From the NCBI GenBank assembly GCA_024734495.1, contig JALMQS010000032.1:62001-126000 (forward strand): 64,000 nt of DNA. Direction: 5' to 3'. This stretch comes from Forficula auricularia. Taxonomy: Eukaryota; Arthropoda; Insecta; Dermaptera; Forficulidae. A program made the translations under genes and the position numbers. Shown here in pieces: positions 23,500-34,700 of this stretch (its first letter is position 1; each line of letters opens with the position of its first letter). The notes under the pieces are model-generated. The model was not told the DNA's origin and ran no database searches. It was given only the letters and a program-made list of their open reading frames with translations.

Positions 23500-25138
23500 T
23501 TAGCTGAATCAGGACATGTTCCCCTAAATCCGCGCCTGTTGGGACATGAACCTATGACCTTTAGGCTTCTAAATTTTTCCAAACAAATATATCGGGTGAG
23601 TTCTGACGAAGAAATGCTGATAAATTCTTTCCCTCTATCAAATAAGAATCTTTCATTAATATATAACGATATTCCTAAATTTAAAATATTTTCAAAAATT
23701 TCCTATTTTTGATTATAATTACTCCAATCAGATTTATAAAATTCCAACCTGGAATCTCCCATACACAAAGAGGCACCCCGAATATGAATTCATTATTTTT
23801 AAACTTTATTCGCTCTAAGTTCAACGATTATGTTTTAATATACACAGATGGCTCAAAAGAATTTATCTTTCGTTGGTTCAGCTCTTTGGTGTCCCAATAA
23901 GGAATATAGTCAAGTTTTTAAACTGCCACCTGAAACTTCCATCTACTCAGCTGAATGCTTCGCCGTATTAAAGGCTTTGCACTATATTAAAAATATTCCT
24001 GAATTTACCAAGGTCTTGATATGTACAGACTCATTAAGTATTTTGAAAGCTATCAACGGCTTTCCAATTAATAAAAATCCATCTTATCTCATCCTGGAGA
24101 TTATTGATGAAATTAATAAACTTAGAACACAAAGTCGTAATATCGCCATGCTGTGGATTCCTAGCCATAGCGGCATAATAGAAATGAGAAAGTAGACAGG
24201 CTCGCTGCATCAAGTGTGACAGAAAGAACTCAATTTTCACTAGAATTGTCCCCGGTGAAGTCCGTTCCTTATTAAAAAAATAATCTACAAGGAATGGCAG
24301 AATATTTGGTCAACATCAAGCGCACGAAAAGGGCGGCATTTCTTCGGGATATGTCCAAAAATCCCTGTGCAGCCTGGTTTGAGAAATCGAAACTATGTAG
24401 AAAAGTGATTGTGCACATAATCCGACTCTAGAATAGGCCATGCAACTACACCTGCATATCTACATAGAATCGGTCGAGGATAATCCTTACTGCTTGTGCG
24501 ACAATGTGTCGTGTGCCGGAGATATAAGCCATGCTCTTTAGGCTGTGAGCTTCGGAGGCATAAAATAGACCGACTATTTTTTAAATTAGAAAAGAAATTG
24601 AGTTCCACCTATGCGAGGGTCCTCTAGCTTCTCTCTCTGACGGGGGCATACTGGCAGAAACGTCATCAACACATAATTTCAATTGGGTTCGAACTATAAT
24701 TAAACATATTTTTGCTAGATATCATCCTTTCGACTCGGATATTTTATTTCAATTTATCTATTAGCATTTTATCTAGATATATAGCTTATAAAAATGTATA
24801 GGTTCCATCTCATAGTCAATTTTTTACTATATATTAATTTTTCTAGTGGTGTTAGACTAGGTAACTTGTTAAAACAAGTCTTCTGTTTTATCCCTCATTG
24901 AAGGGACTTTATGGAGCAAGTACGTTCTATTATTGCTCTATATTCGTCGGCCATTCGTGATGCCCTTTGGATGGTTTGCGGAGGGATCGGTTTGGGATGC
25001 TCTGCTTGCCCTACTGTGCCCCCGAGCGGCCGCCTTAGGGATCAGCATTTGAGGGCTGGCGAATTTATGGAAATATGAACGAATACGATCAGCTGGCTAA
25101 ATGGGCATCTATGTTCCCGAGGCCAATAAAAAAAAAAA
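23500..25138 (+). pseudogene. Non-LTR retrotransposon remnant with RNase H domain
   Basis: A YTDGSK motif at about 23843 opens an RNase H domain, but the frame shifts there. The next frame, 23848-24193, reads through SAECFAVLKALHYI, ICTDSLSILKAI and MLWIPSHSGI, the second, third and fourth conserved blocks of this domain. After another shift near 24180 NEKVDRLAASSVTERTQ follows. Degraded text with GHATTPAYLHRIG and CVVC near 24440-24530 suggests the C-terminal zinc-knuckle region. A 3' UTR ends in an A-rich tail near 25138. RNase H of this form is typical of I-, R1- or Loa-type elements. Weak similarity to a thumb region begins near 23500. It is dead, with at least two frameshifts and several stops. 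Confidence 0.8.
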
Positions 25139-25369
25139 TAAATAAAAATACCGGGTGAGTTTTTTATCTTGAGACAGTCTTATAACTCAAAAACAGTGCA
25201 TTATATGAAAAAAGTTTCAAATAAAACTTTATTTATATGGAGGGGGAAACTAAACTACACTATTGTTTGTTTGTTTACCTAAAACAAGCTTTCAAGGGTA
25301 TTTCAAGGTCAAGTTCTGTTTTTTAAATAGAAACCTATATATTTGTTTACATATTCTGAATCTACAGAA

Positions 25370-26188
25370 AAAAACTGAACAACTTTCATAAGAATTATTT
25401 TTTTATTCGACATCAAATAAACAAAATACATGAATCAATTAGATCTCAAAAAAAATTCTTAATAATTATTTTTAACAATTATTTAACTTAATTATCAAAT
25501 AATAATGATTAAATAATTAATTATTAAATAAATAATTTAATAATAATTAATAATTTAATAATTTTTCGACACTGTTCTGAGACATTCCAAAGTGTGTTCG
25601 CAAGTCTTCTGGATGAATTCCAGTTCCAATTTCCTTATTTTGGCTATTCTAAGTTTCTTCGTAGCCTTTACATTTCTTGTTTTTATTTTTTAAACAGATT
25701 TTACAACACAATAAAATGAAGCTTGTGAGGGTGTATTCCTATTAGGAAACCGCTCAGCATTCATTTCAATGGCAGCCCCATAACACTTCTTCCACATTCA
25801 CCGCATAAATTAAAACCATTTTAATTCTGTCTTCAACAAAAAATGCTCCATTTTTATTATGGTAATACAATATAACTATCTACTGGATTGACACGAGAAA
25901 TAAACTTTTTTAAACTCAAGAATTTTAACTAGTTCGATTAAGTAGAAAATAATCTCTTAAATCTGAGTATAACGAAGTTTTAATATCATTATAAACACTT
26001 ATTTTCATTGTTGTGACTTTTCAATTTAATAATTATTTATTTAATAATTAATTATTTAATCATTATTATTTTATAATTAAGTTGAATAATTGTAAAAAAT
26101 AATTATTAAGAATTTTTTTTGAGACCTAATTGATTCGTTTATTTGATGTCGTATTAAAAATAGTTCTTGTGAAAGTTGTTCAGTTTTT
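25370..26188. mobile_element. AT-rich foldback element, arms of about 185 bp
   Basis: Arms 25370-25560 and 26008-26188 are inverted copies. The outer ends read AACTGAACAACTTTC and GAAAGTTGTTCAGTTT, and both arms hold the extreme AT text AATAATTAATTATT. The interior has no open frame. Confidence 0.7.
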
Positions 26189-28321
26189 ACTTTATCCAAT
26201 GCAAAGCATGGGTAAAGTATTGTAATCGCTCTCGGGGCAAGCGTGGCTTCAAAGGGTCCTCAGGTAAAGACTACGGAACCCATGGACTCAATTAAAGTCA
26301 CAAATTGTAGTATTCAATTAGGTTGAATTTTAGCACGTGACGGTTTTGCCAAAAATTACAAGGGGTCTCGTCGAGAGGCCAAAAAGTGCGATTTTTTCAT
26401 TTAGTGCGTGCGGATGTATGTATGTATGTATGGATGGATGTATGTTATCGCTTTTTTGGCCCACGATTTTTTCCACATCGTTGCACGGATTGAAATGAAA
26501 TTGAAAACCTACCATTAGTTTAACAAAATGAAGCGCTGATTAGTTTTTGGTACATATCGGCCCACAAACATTAGTACTTTATTTCAGTACTTTTTTAGTT
26601 TTTTCTAAATATCTTGAAAATGACTTAACCAATTTTGATGAAATTTAATATCCTAATTAAGTACCTTGGGGACCACAAAAAAGGTTAAATAAAGTTTTTA
26701 GTAAAATTATATTTTAAAGTACTTTACTCTAGAGTAAGATGGTACTTTTTTTAATTTTTTAAATTCTTTAAAATTTATTCATTTGAAAGTTTTAATATAG
26801 CTCATTTAGCCTTGCTTAAGTAAGAATGGATAGGCTTCTCTCTGTGAAATGCTAAAAATTTGGGAGGAATTTTTATGAGTAACCATAGCAACTGCGTTGT
26901 TTTCTTATCCGTTACCTTTGCTGAAGACAGAGAAATCGATTTTTAAACCAAAAATAGCTATTGATTCTCATCTAGTACTTGAGGAATAATCATTCTATAT
27001 TGGATTTTTGACGTTTCGGTTTTTATTAGTAACCATTCCTAAAGACATAGAGAAATCGATTTTAAACCAAAAATAGCTATTGATTCTCATCTAGTACTTG
27101 AGGAATAATCATTCTATATTGGATTTTTGACGTTTCGGTTTTTATTAGTAACCATTGCTGAAGACATAGAGAAATCGACTTTAAACCAAAAATAGCGATT
27201 GATTCTCATCTAGTACTTGAGGAATAATCATTCTATATTGGATTTTTGACATTTCGGTTTTTATTGGTAACCATTGCTGAAGACATGGAGGAATCGACTT
27301 AAAATCAAAAATAGCCATCGATTCTCATCTAATACTTGAGGAATAACCATTCTATATTGGATTTTTGGCGTTTCGGTTTTTATTGTTAACCATTGCTGAA
27401 GACATAGAGAAATCGACTTTAAACCAAAAATAGCGATTGATTCTCATCTAGTATTTGAGGAATAACCATTCTATATTGGATTTTTGACATTTCGGTTTTT
27501 ATTGGTAACCATTTCTGAAGACATGGAGGAATCGACTTAAAATAAAAAATAGACATCGATTCTCATCTAATACTTGAGGAATAATAATTCTACATTAGGT
27601 TTTTGACGTTTCGATTATTATTGGTAACCATTGCTGAAGACATGGAGGAATTGACATAAAATCAAAAATAACGATCGATTCTTATCTAATACTAGAGGAA
27701 TAACCTTATTGCATTCAATTTTTGATGTTTTGACCATTAATGGCAACCTCTACTGAAAACGTGGAAGAATCGACTTAAAATCAAAAAGACTAAATTCTTT
27801 TTTGGTAAACAACTCAAGTTTGAGTTGTTTGCCATAAAGAAATTTAGTCTTTTTGATTTTAAGTCGATTCTTCCACGTTTTCAGTAGAGGTTGCCATTAA
27901 TGGTCAAAACATCAAAAATTGAATGCAATAAGAATTCCTCTAGTATTAGATGAGAATCGATCGTTATTTTGATTTTAAGTCGATTCCTCCATGTCTTCAG
28001 CAATGGTTACCAATAATAATCGAAACGTCAAAAACCTAATGTAGAATTGTTATTCCTCAAGTATTAGATGAGAATCGATGGCTATTTTTGATTTTAAGTC
28101 AATTCCTCTGTCTTCAGCAATGGTTACAATAATAACCGAAATGTCAAAAATCCAATGTAGAATGGTTATTCCTCGACTCTTAAATGAGAATTATTTTTGA
28201 ATTAATGTCAATATGAACTACAAATTGCAAGTGATATCTGATTAATAATAAAGGAACAAACATATTAATATTTCAAATGAATTTGGATAAAGTTTAGCAA
28301 CGATCCGTTGCAGTTTATTTT
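26185..28321 (-). mobile_element. Element A copy 3, longest copy, reverse orientation
   Basis: Read on the minus strand it runs from AATAAACTGCAACGG at 28321 to the GGATAAAGTAAAA end at 26185. In window order there is a 700-bp tail, then about seven 119-bp units at 26925-27810. After a central palindrome at 27808-27836 come about three units in the other orientation to 28250. Successive CATTCTATATT marks lie exactly 119 bp apart at 26991, 27110, 27229, 27348 and 27467. The architecture recalls Drosophila Foldback elements, whose long inverted repeats are also made of tandem units. Confidence 0.8.
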
Positions 28322-28532
28322 TTGTAGATTAAGTAGACGTATAGAAAAATATAGGGTTCTATTTAAAAAACAGAACTTCACATTGAAATACCCTTGAAAG
28401 CTTGTTCTAAGTCGACAAACAATAGCGTAGATTAGTTTCCCCCTCCATATAAATAAACTTTTATTTGAAACTTTTTTTATATAATCCACTGTTTTTGAGT
28501 TATAAGACTGTCTCAAGATAAAAAACTCACCC

Positions 28533-28536
<4 letters not shown>

Positions 28537-28567
<31 letters not shown>
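28537..28567. repeat. TA microsatellite
   Basis: About 15 TA units directly outside the outer inverted repeat that ends at 28535. Confidence 0.85.
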
Positions 28568-28571
<4 letters not shown>

Positions 28572-28662
28572 TCTTACAAAATAATAATTTGAAAAAAATA
28601 TTAACAACAAAGAACATTTAATTTATGATAAATAGTCAAAATTTATATATAAAAACGAATAT

Positions 28663-29528
28663 AGGGCCATCTAACTTTTGAAATTTGAATCGGCTATAAA
28701 AAAAAAAACTAATGAATATTTTTTCAAAATTATGAATTTATTAGAAAGATTGGACATTTTCATTTAAGAATGAAACACAACATCATGAAGCCTCATGACC
28801 ATCCGATGCGTTTTCAGTTCGCCCAATGGGCTAAAGATCGTTTGGCCGAAGATGAGAATTTTTATTGAAAAATCTTGTTTTCCGACGAAGTTCATTTCCA
28901 TCTCGGAGGCTATGTCAATAAGCAAAATTATCGCATTTGGAGATCAGAGAATCCACATGTGACTATTGAGCAGCATATGCATCCACAACGAGTAATTGTT
29001 TGGTGTGGTTTTATGGGCCATTTTTCTTCGAAAATGAGGAACGAGCCGCCGTTTTTGTTTCCATAAATTGAAGAGGATGACATGGGTGACATTTGGTTTC
29101 AACAGGACGGGGCCTCTTGCCATACAGCCAAAGTAACCATCGATCTTTTGCGCACTGTTTTTGGAAATCGAATAATCAGCCGAAATGCTGATGTCAATTG
29201 GGCTCCTCGGAGCTGTGATTTGACCCCGTTGGATTTTTTTTGTGGGGAAAGGATAAGTGTTACGCTAACCACCCAGAGACGATTGATGCCTTGAAACACG
29301 AAATCGAAGTTGCCATTCATGCGATTGGAGACCAAACAATCGAAAATGTACTAAAAAATAGAGTTGATAGGATGGGGTACTGTCAAGTCAGCCGTGGTAG
29401 TCATTTGAATGATGTTGTGTTTCATTCTTAAATGAAAATGTCCAATAAACTCATAATTTTGAAAAAAATATTCATTAGTTTTTTTTATAGCCGATTCAAA
29501 TTCCAAAAGTTAGATGGCCCACCCGATA
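28663..29528 (+). pseudogene. Mariner-type element with long inverted ends, DD41D-like transposase remnant
   Basis: Terminal inverted repeats of about 115-120 bp (28663-28785 and 29414-29528) start with GGGCCATCTAACTTTTG. Between them is a shortened transposase on the plus strand. It holds PMRFQFAQWAKDRL, then ILFSDEVHFHLGGYVNKQN with the first catalytic Asp. IWFQQDGASCHTAK carries the second Asp, and PRSCDLTPLDFF the third. The spacing between second and third Asp is 41 residues, as in DD41D (rosa-like) mariners. The C-terminus ends SRGSHLNDVVFHS inside the right inverted repeat. A TGA at 28867, a TAA near 29065, an internal deletion between the first two catalytic blocks and a frameshift near 29245 make it inactive. 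Confidence 0.85.
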
Positions 29529-29544
29529 TTTTAATATAACGATG

Positions 29545-29760
29545 AATTAAAAAAATTTGGTTGAGTTTGTTAAATGGCCAGAGATTTTTCATTTTTGACC
29601 CCTCTCCATTTTGCGCGGTTAGTTTTTGCATTTTTAAACTTCTGGGGTTCCATTGATTATGTATACAAAATTTGGTTGATTTGCTCAAATTGCTAGAATT
29701 TTAATTTCTAACCCCCCCCCTTAATTTTGGGTCGTATTCACCAAAATCTAATCAGCTCTT
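29545..29760. repeat. C-rich 'gattatgtatacaaaatttgg' family copy
   Basis: Shares TGATTATGTATACAAAATTT, flanking GTTAGTTTTTGCATTTTTA and poly-C text with the copies at 14.7, 21.2, 51.3 and 54.8 kb. It lies directly next to the mariner-type element. Confidence 0.6.
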
Positions 29761-30183
29761 AATCTCAATGGACCAAAACTACGTGTGAAATTCGGTTTCG
29801 ATATTCACACTAGTTTTTGAGGCTAGCTCGTCCACAAAAATTTGTAACGCACAGACTAACAACCAAACAGACAGACTAACAGACATTTTGAAAAAACAAT
29901 TATTATCTCGAAAAATATAATTTTTTCGATGTTCACTTATTAGTGCTTTTTGTAGAGCAAATGCCATGGCTTCGATCAATTTTTTTAATCAAAATAGTTT
30001 GAGCCGTTTTTTAGATATTTCGAAAAAAAGAAGGAAAAAACCACTTTTTTCATGCACGATTACAATACTTGACCTGTATGGTAAAATAAAAAAAACCTGT
30101 GTCAAAAGGATTTAGCCAAAATCTTGTTCTGAGATTTACCATTGTCGAAGATATCATACAATTTAAAGAAAGATAGATAGATA

Positions 30184-30335
30184 AAATTCAAAATCAGGTT
30201 TTCACTAGAACTATACATTTCGAGACCATCTGTTCCAATTAAACGATTTTGGCCCAAAAGGTGTAATTGGAATCAGATGGACTCGAATTGTATAGTTCTA
30301 GTAAAACCGATTTTGAATTTTGACTTTCACTCACT
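30184..30335. repeat. Short palindrome, arms of about 65 bp
   Basis: ACTAGAACTATACATTTCGAG at 30212 pairs with CTCGAATTGTATAGTTCTAGT near 30282, and CCAATTAAACG-type text pairs around a centre near 30252. There are a few mismatches. No family partner was seen in the window. Confidence 0.65.
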
Positions 30336-30339
30336 CAAA

Positions 30340-31440
30340 ATAAAATTGTCCCCTTTTAAACTATAGTGTCCCGTAAAAGTCCGTTTTCCAATTATACTTA
30401 ATTTAAATTTCTTTCGATCTTTAGGCTACAGTAAAACACGATGGCTAGCTTTATTACTTTTTTTATTCCACTTAAATCAAATTTTGAATCTCAAGATAAG
30501 CTCCCATATAATTATTATAAAACAATTCTTTGAAAGCTCCTCTTCGGAAACATGTTTTTTATGTTCATTCTTTGGGGTCACTAAAAATACTATGTGTTTT
30601 TTTTAGAACTTTTGTAAAATTATATCTCAGTGAAAAAAAAGAAGAAAATACTAGATTCTCAATTTTTGACTAGTATCTTATCTTGGTTTGAAGAGTGGAA
30701 AAAATTGAAAATTTCAAAATTTGCCAAAAAATTGTGATATGATAGAATTTTTTTTAATAGTAGGTATTTCTACTGTATTTGGCTGTTGAAATCAAAATAT
30801 TACCCAATAATACGAACAGCTTCTCAAAATTTGAATTAAGCAGACCTGTGTAATATTGAATTTTTAAATTTAGAGCCTTTGGTTAATTCATAAGAAAGTG
30901 ACTGATTTTTAATTTTTTCTAATACTTTAACCCAAGCCAATTGTAGTATTTTCACAATTTCACAAAAATGGTTCTAACGATTTTGGAAAAAAAAGAAAAA
31001 CTTGAGTGAACAGAAGACTACAAAAAATCATTGTATTAATTATTCCAGTAAAAATGTGAAATTTTACGAGATATTAATTATTTAAATACATTTAGACCAT
31101 TTTATAATCGTATTTGTTTGATAAATTTCTTTAAACAAATGTAATGGAAATTCTTCCCTTGTTAGGAACCACATTTTAAAATGAAAAGCAAAAAATAAAT
31201 AATCAATGAATTCAATACCTTGAAAGCGTACCGACTAATATAAAGATCGTTTTTCTGCGATCTCTTAAACTATTATTTTTTATTATTATTAAAAATAAAT
31301 AATAAATGATTAAATGTTTGTTATTATTTTGTAGGCCAAAATTTAAAATAAGCCAAATTTTTCTTTAATCGAGGCAAATGAAAAGAAAAAAACAGAAATC
31401 AAACTAATTAGGTCACTCGATATCTGTTGCAGACCAAATA
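30340..31440. other. Upstream region of the zinc-finger gene, no recognised element
   Basis: AT-rich sequence without visible repeats of the window's families. The promoter and first exon of the gene starting at 31520 may lie at its right end, where base composition becomes less AT-rich from about 31440. I see no clear TATA box. Confidence 0.35.
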
Positions 31441-31519
31441 AGCACGTGGCGAGTTCGGTGAAGCTGGCGCAGCAACGCTTGCTAGGCGACCTAGGCTTGC
31501 TAGGCAGGCGACCTGCGCC

Positions 31520-31726
31520 ATGGACCTATCTGAGGCGTTGCGAGCTGAGGATCTGGCTAAGACAGACTTCTTCGATCTCGTTGTCGGTTCCGAATTGAGT
31601 TCTGCCGAGAGTCATCTTCAACTTACTAGGACTTTAAAATCGATGGGTTTATGTCTTGTCGATGGACCTGAATCCTCGTTAACAAGCGAATCTACCACTG
31701 CTTTACTACCTGTTGATTCGATTAAG
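31520..31726 (+). CDS. Zinc-finger gene exon 1 (residues 1-69)
   Basis: Begins at an ATG in a good context (GCGCCATGG) and ends before GTAACC in phase 0. It encodes [19 protein letters not shown], then a run ending LLPVDSIK. G+C and codon texture are clearly higher than in the flanks, in line with real coding sequence. Confidence 0.82.
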
Positions 31727-34700
31727 GTAACCCAACATTGCAAGTCGACTTTTCTAGCTATTTATTAAGTTTTAGTTTTCTCTTTCCTTTTTTCTTCTAA
31801 TATAGGCCAATGACTTGTTTTTTCTTCACCTTCTATCTTTATTTAAAAAGTCGTCCATCTTTCGACCCAGTATGTACATCTTCAACTCTATTTGATTCTG
31901 ATTAATGATTATATAATTATTAATATATAAATAGTAATTAGAAATCGAAATGTCGGAAATAAATAGTAAATTGTGAATATTTTATAAATTTTTATGTGAG
32001 TGTTCAAATTCGAAAGGGGTTCCACCGAAAAATGCACTAGTTTCGCGAGCCAATGATAAAAAAATTAAGAATGTTTACATTTCGCTCTCTCAGTGTCCAG
32101 GTTCCAATCAACAAACCCATTAAAATTAATTTGATATTTCCAATTTTTTTTTTTATAATATCATTGAATAAATTCTAAAAGAGCAAACAATATTACCATA
32201 TTTGTATTTAATATCTCATTCTGGAAACAGTTATTCAATAAATACAGAGGGTTCAGCGATCATCGACATTTTTTAAGAATTCCGTATCAAATTAGTTCTA
32301 GAATATCTGCTCTAGCTCAACATAAAAGTCTCAACAATAAAAAAAAATAAAAATAAAAATTTTACTTACGAGTAAATTATCTTATTTGTAATTCGGTCGA
32401 TAAATTATTTGATACATTAAAAAAAAAAAAGTTAAGAAACGAGAATCGATCTTCATTTCAGCGAATTGCGCTACCGCAGCAGTTCTAAAAATTGTTTTAA
32501 ACCTATACAACCAAATACCAAATTTAAAAATTTAACTACCACCTATAAAACAATCTACATTCACTATAATTTTGTCTTACCACTTTTACATTTCGAAAAT
32601 ATATTATTTTTTTAATACTAAAAAAATAATCATTCAAAGAGTAGAATATTTTAATTTAAAATCAAGCGAAAAAAATCTCTACGAACGAAAAAAAGAAATT
32701 TGGAAAAACGAAGAATTCGAATCCCATACAGAGTAGTAATTTTCATTGTTGTCATTAAGTAGAAGGCGCCTTTCTAGGTTTATGTTGGGCAGTAGTGACA
32801 TCAATAATATGCAATAAAATAACTGACATGTATAAAAGAGCCGGACAACTCTTTATTCTTATGAACGTCCTTATCAAAAAAGAACTTCGATGCCTCGTCA
32901 GTGAAGCGTTAAGAGAAAGGTTCCAATTCTTGTCTCGTTCAGACCTCATATATCACTCTTTGTGATTGTAATTTATGATTGTGTATCAAAGAATTATTGT
33001 TCGGCCTAATTATAAATAATCAAATTTTTCCATAGAAATCATATCTGCTGGGAAATTGAAAAAACGTTTATTCGATTTGTCTCTACATTTAACCCGAAGG
33101 ACTATTGAAGGTTCTTTATCTAGCTATTAGATAGACTCTTTTAGAGGGGGGAATATTTTTGATTTTGTAATATCAATATAAAGGGAAAAAATGAATGAAA
33201 ACAGTTCTAGAATAAGCCAAGGAATACCTATCATATAAATTTTGAAAATGGTCTCAATGTCAAGAGAATGCTAAAAAATAGCCAATTAATTAATCTCAAT
33301 AGAACCTGATTTTCCATTCTATTAGACTTAGATGATTTATTTAAAATGATCTAAGTCTTTTCCAAAATTATAAACAATAACTAGATAAATGTAGCAAACA
33401 TATACAAATATTTGACAGAAAAAATAATATAACTAACGTAATATGTAAAACGTCGGCGTGGGGTATTTTTATATTTATGAAGTTTATATAAAAAATTACA
33501 ATAATAGGTTTGAAAATTTTCTTGTTGAAGCTTTGATGATCAGACTGATGATCTGGAGAGATTTTTTGAATTGGGCAGCCGATGGGGAAACTAGAAAATT
33601 AATTAAAATTTTATAGCGTTTTCCACGACTTATCAATATCCAAGCCGTCTTTAAGGCATATAATATATAAAACTAGAATCAACTCAAATAATAGATAAAT
33701 TCAATGTTTATTCTTCGAGTTCCACATAGAGGAATACTCGAAGTCAGGGTCGTATGCTATATTAAGCAGGTGAAGCGTTTTCTTTATGCCCTCAAATATG
33801 AGAGATCCTACATTTAGAGACGTATGGCTAATATTTGAAAACTTTAACATTAAGGTTAGAATTTTTGAAATTGATATTTTTTAAATTTTGTTTCAGTTGT
33901 GTATCATTTAAAAAAAAATAGAAATATAATTTAAATGCCGTATATTTGTTAAGAGCCACCGATTTTGTTTAGGCTCCTGAAACCCATGATTCGGCCCTGC
34001 TTGAACTAACAATATTAACTTGAATAGATAAGAGTTGATTTTAGCCATATCTATCATCACTTAAAGACGGATTCAAAATTAAAATCGGAAACACATAGAA
34101 AACACTAAAAAATATTAATACATTTTCCAAATTTCATCATGGCTGTTTCAAGAAGAGAGATTCTCCCCAGATCATCAATGTGGTTGAAACTTACATGGTC
34201 AAATTGCTTGTTTTCATGCATGGTGGAGAAAAAACATCCTCCATTCGACACACTCCTTTTAACTCATACCTTTAGTGTGGTGCTCTGGTTTAATTATTCT
34301 TTCTACATCAATCAACTGTTGATAATAATGGCTCTGTTACTCAAAGAAAATTCAATTCATTTGTTTTTCATTGCATGCGTGGTCTCAATTGAAAAAGAGG
34401 TAAATCAATTTCTTTCTTTTTTTTTCTTTTACTTTAAACACTGTGCCAGTCTTTTTTTAAAGTCTTTGAAAAGCTTCTATTCATTTCAAATAAGGCCTAT
34501 CATATTTAATTATTATTTAAATTATCGACTCACTTTCCATCATAAATATATTCAGTTAATATTGTTTAAAAACTGTACATTATATGGGAGTGGTAACAAA
34601 TTGCGCTCTTTTGCATTTCTTTATAGCAAGAAGCTAACAATAACACACTTCTACTACCTTCTGAGAATAGAAATAATGAGAACAACGAAGCTAACGAGTC

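Larger units (their letters stand above)
25150..28535. repeat. Outer inverted repeats of about 185 bp around 3.4 kb of nested elements
   Basis: Left arm 25150-25336 and right arm 28353-28535 are inverted copies. They begin CCGGGTGAGTTTTTTATC and end with an A/T-rich run next to CTATTTAAAAAACAG-like text. Inside lie, edge to edge, a foldback at 25370-26188 and element A at 26185-28321. The right arm abuts a TA microsatellite at 28535-28567. Confidence 0.75.

Noticed and set aside
26925..28250. Regular repeats that might suggest a CRISPR-like array
   Set aside because: The 119-bp units are directly tandem without unique spacers, they invert at a central palindrome, and the genome is eukaryotic.
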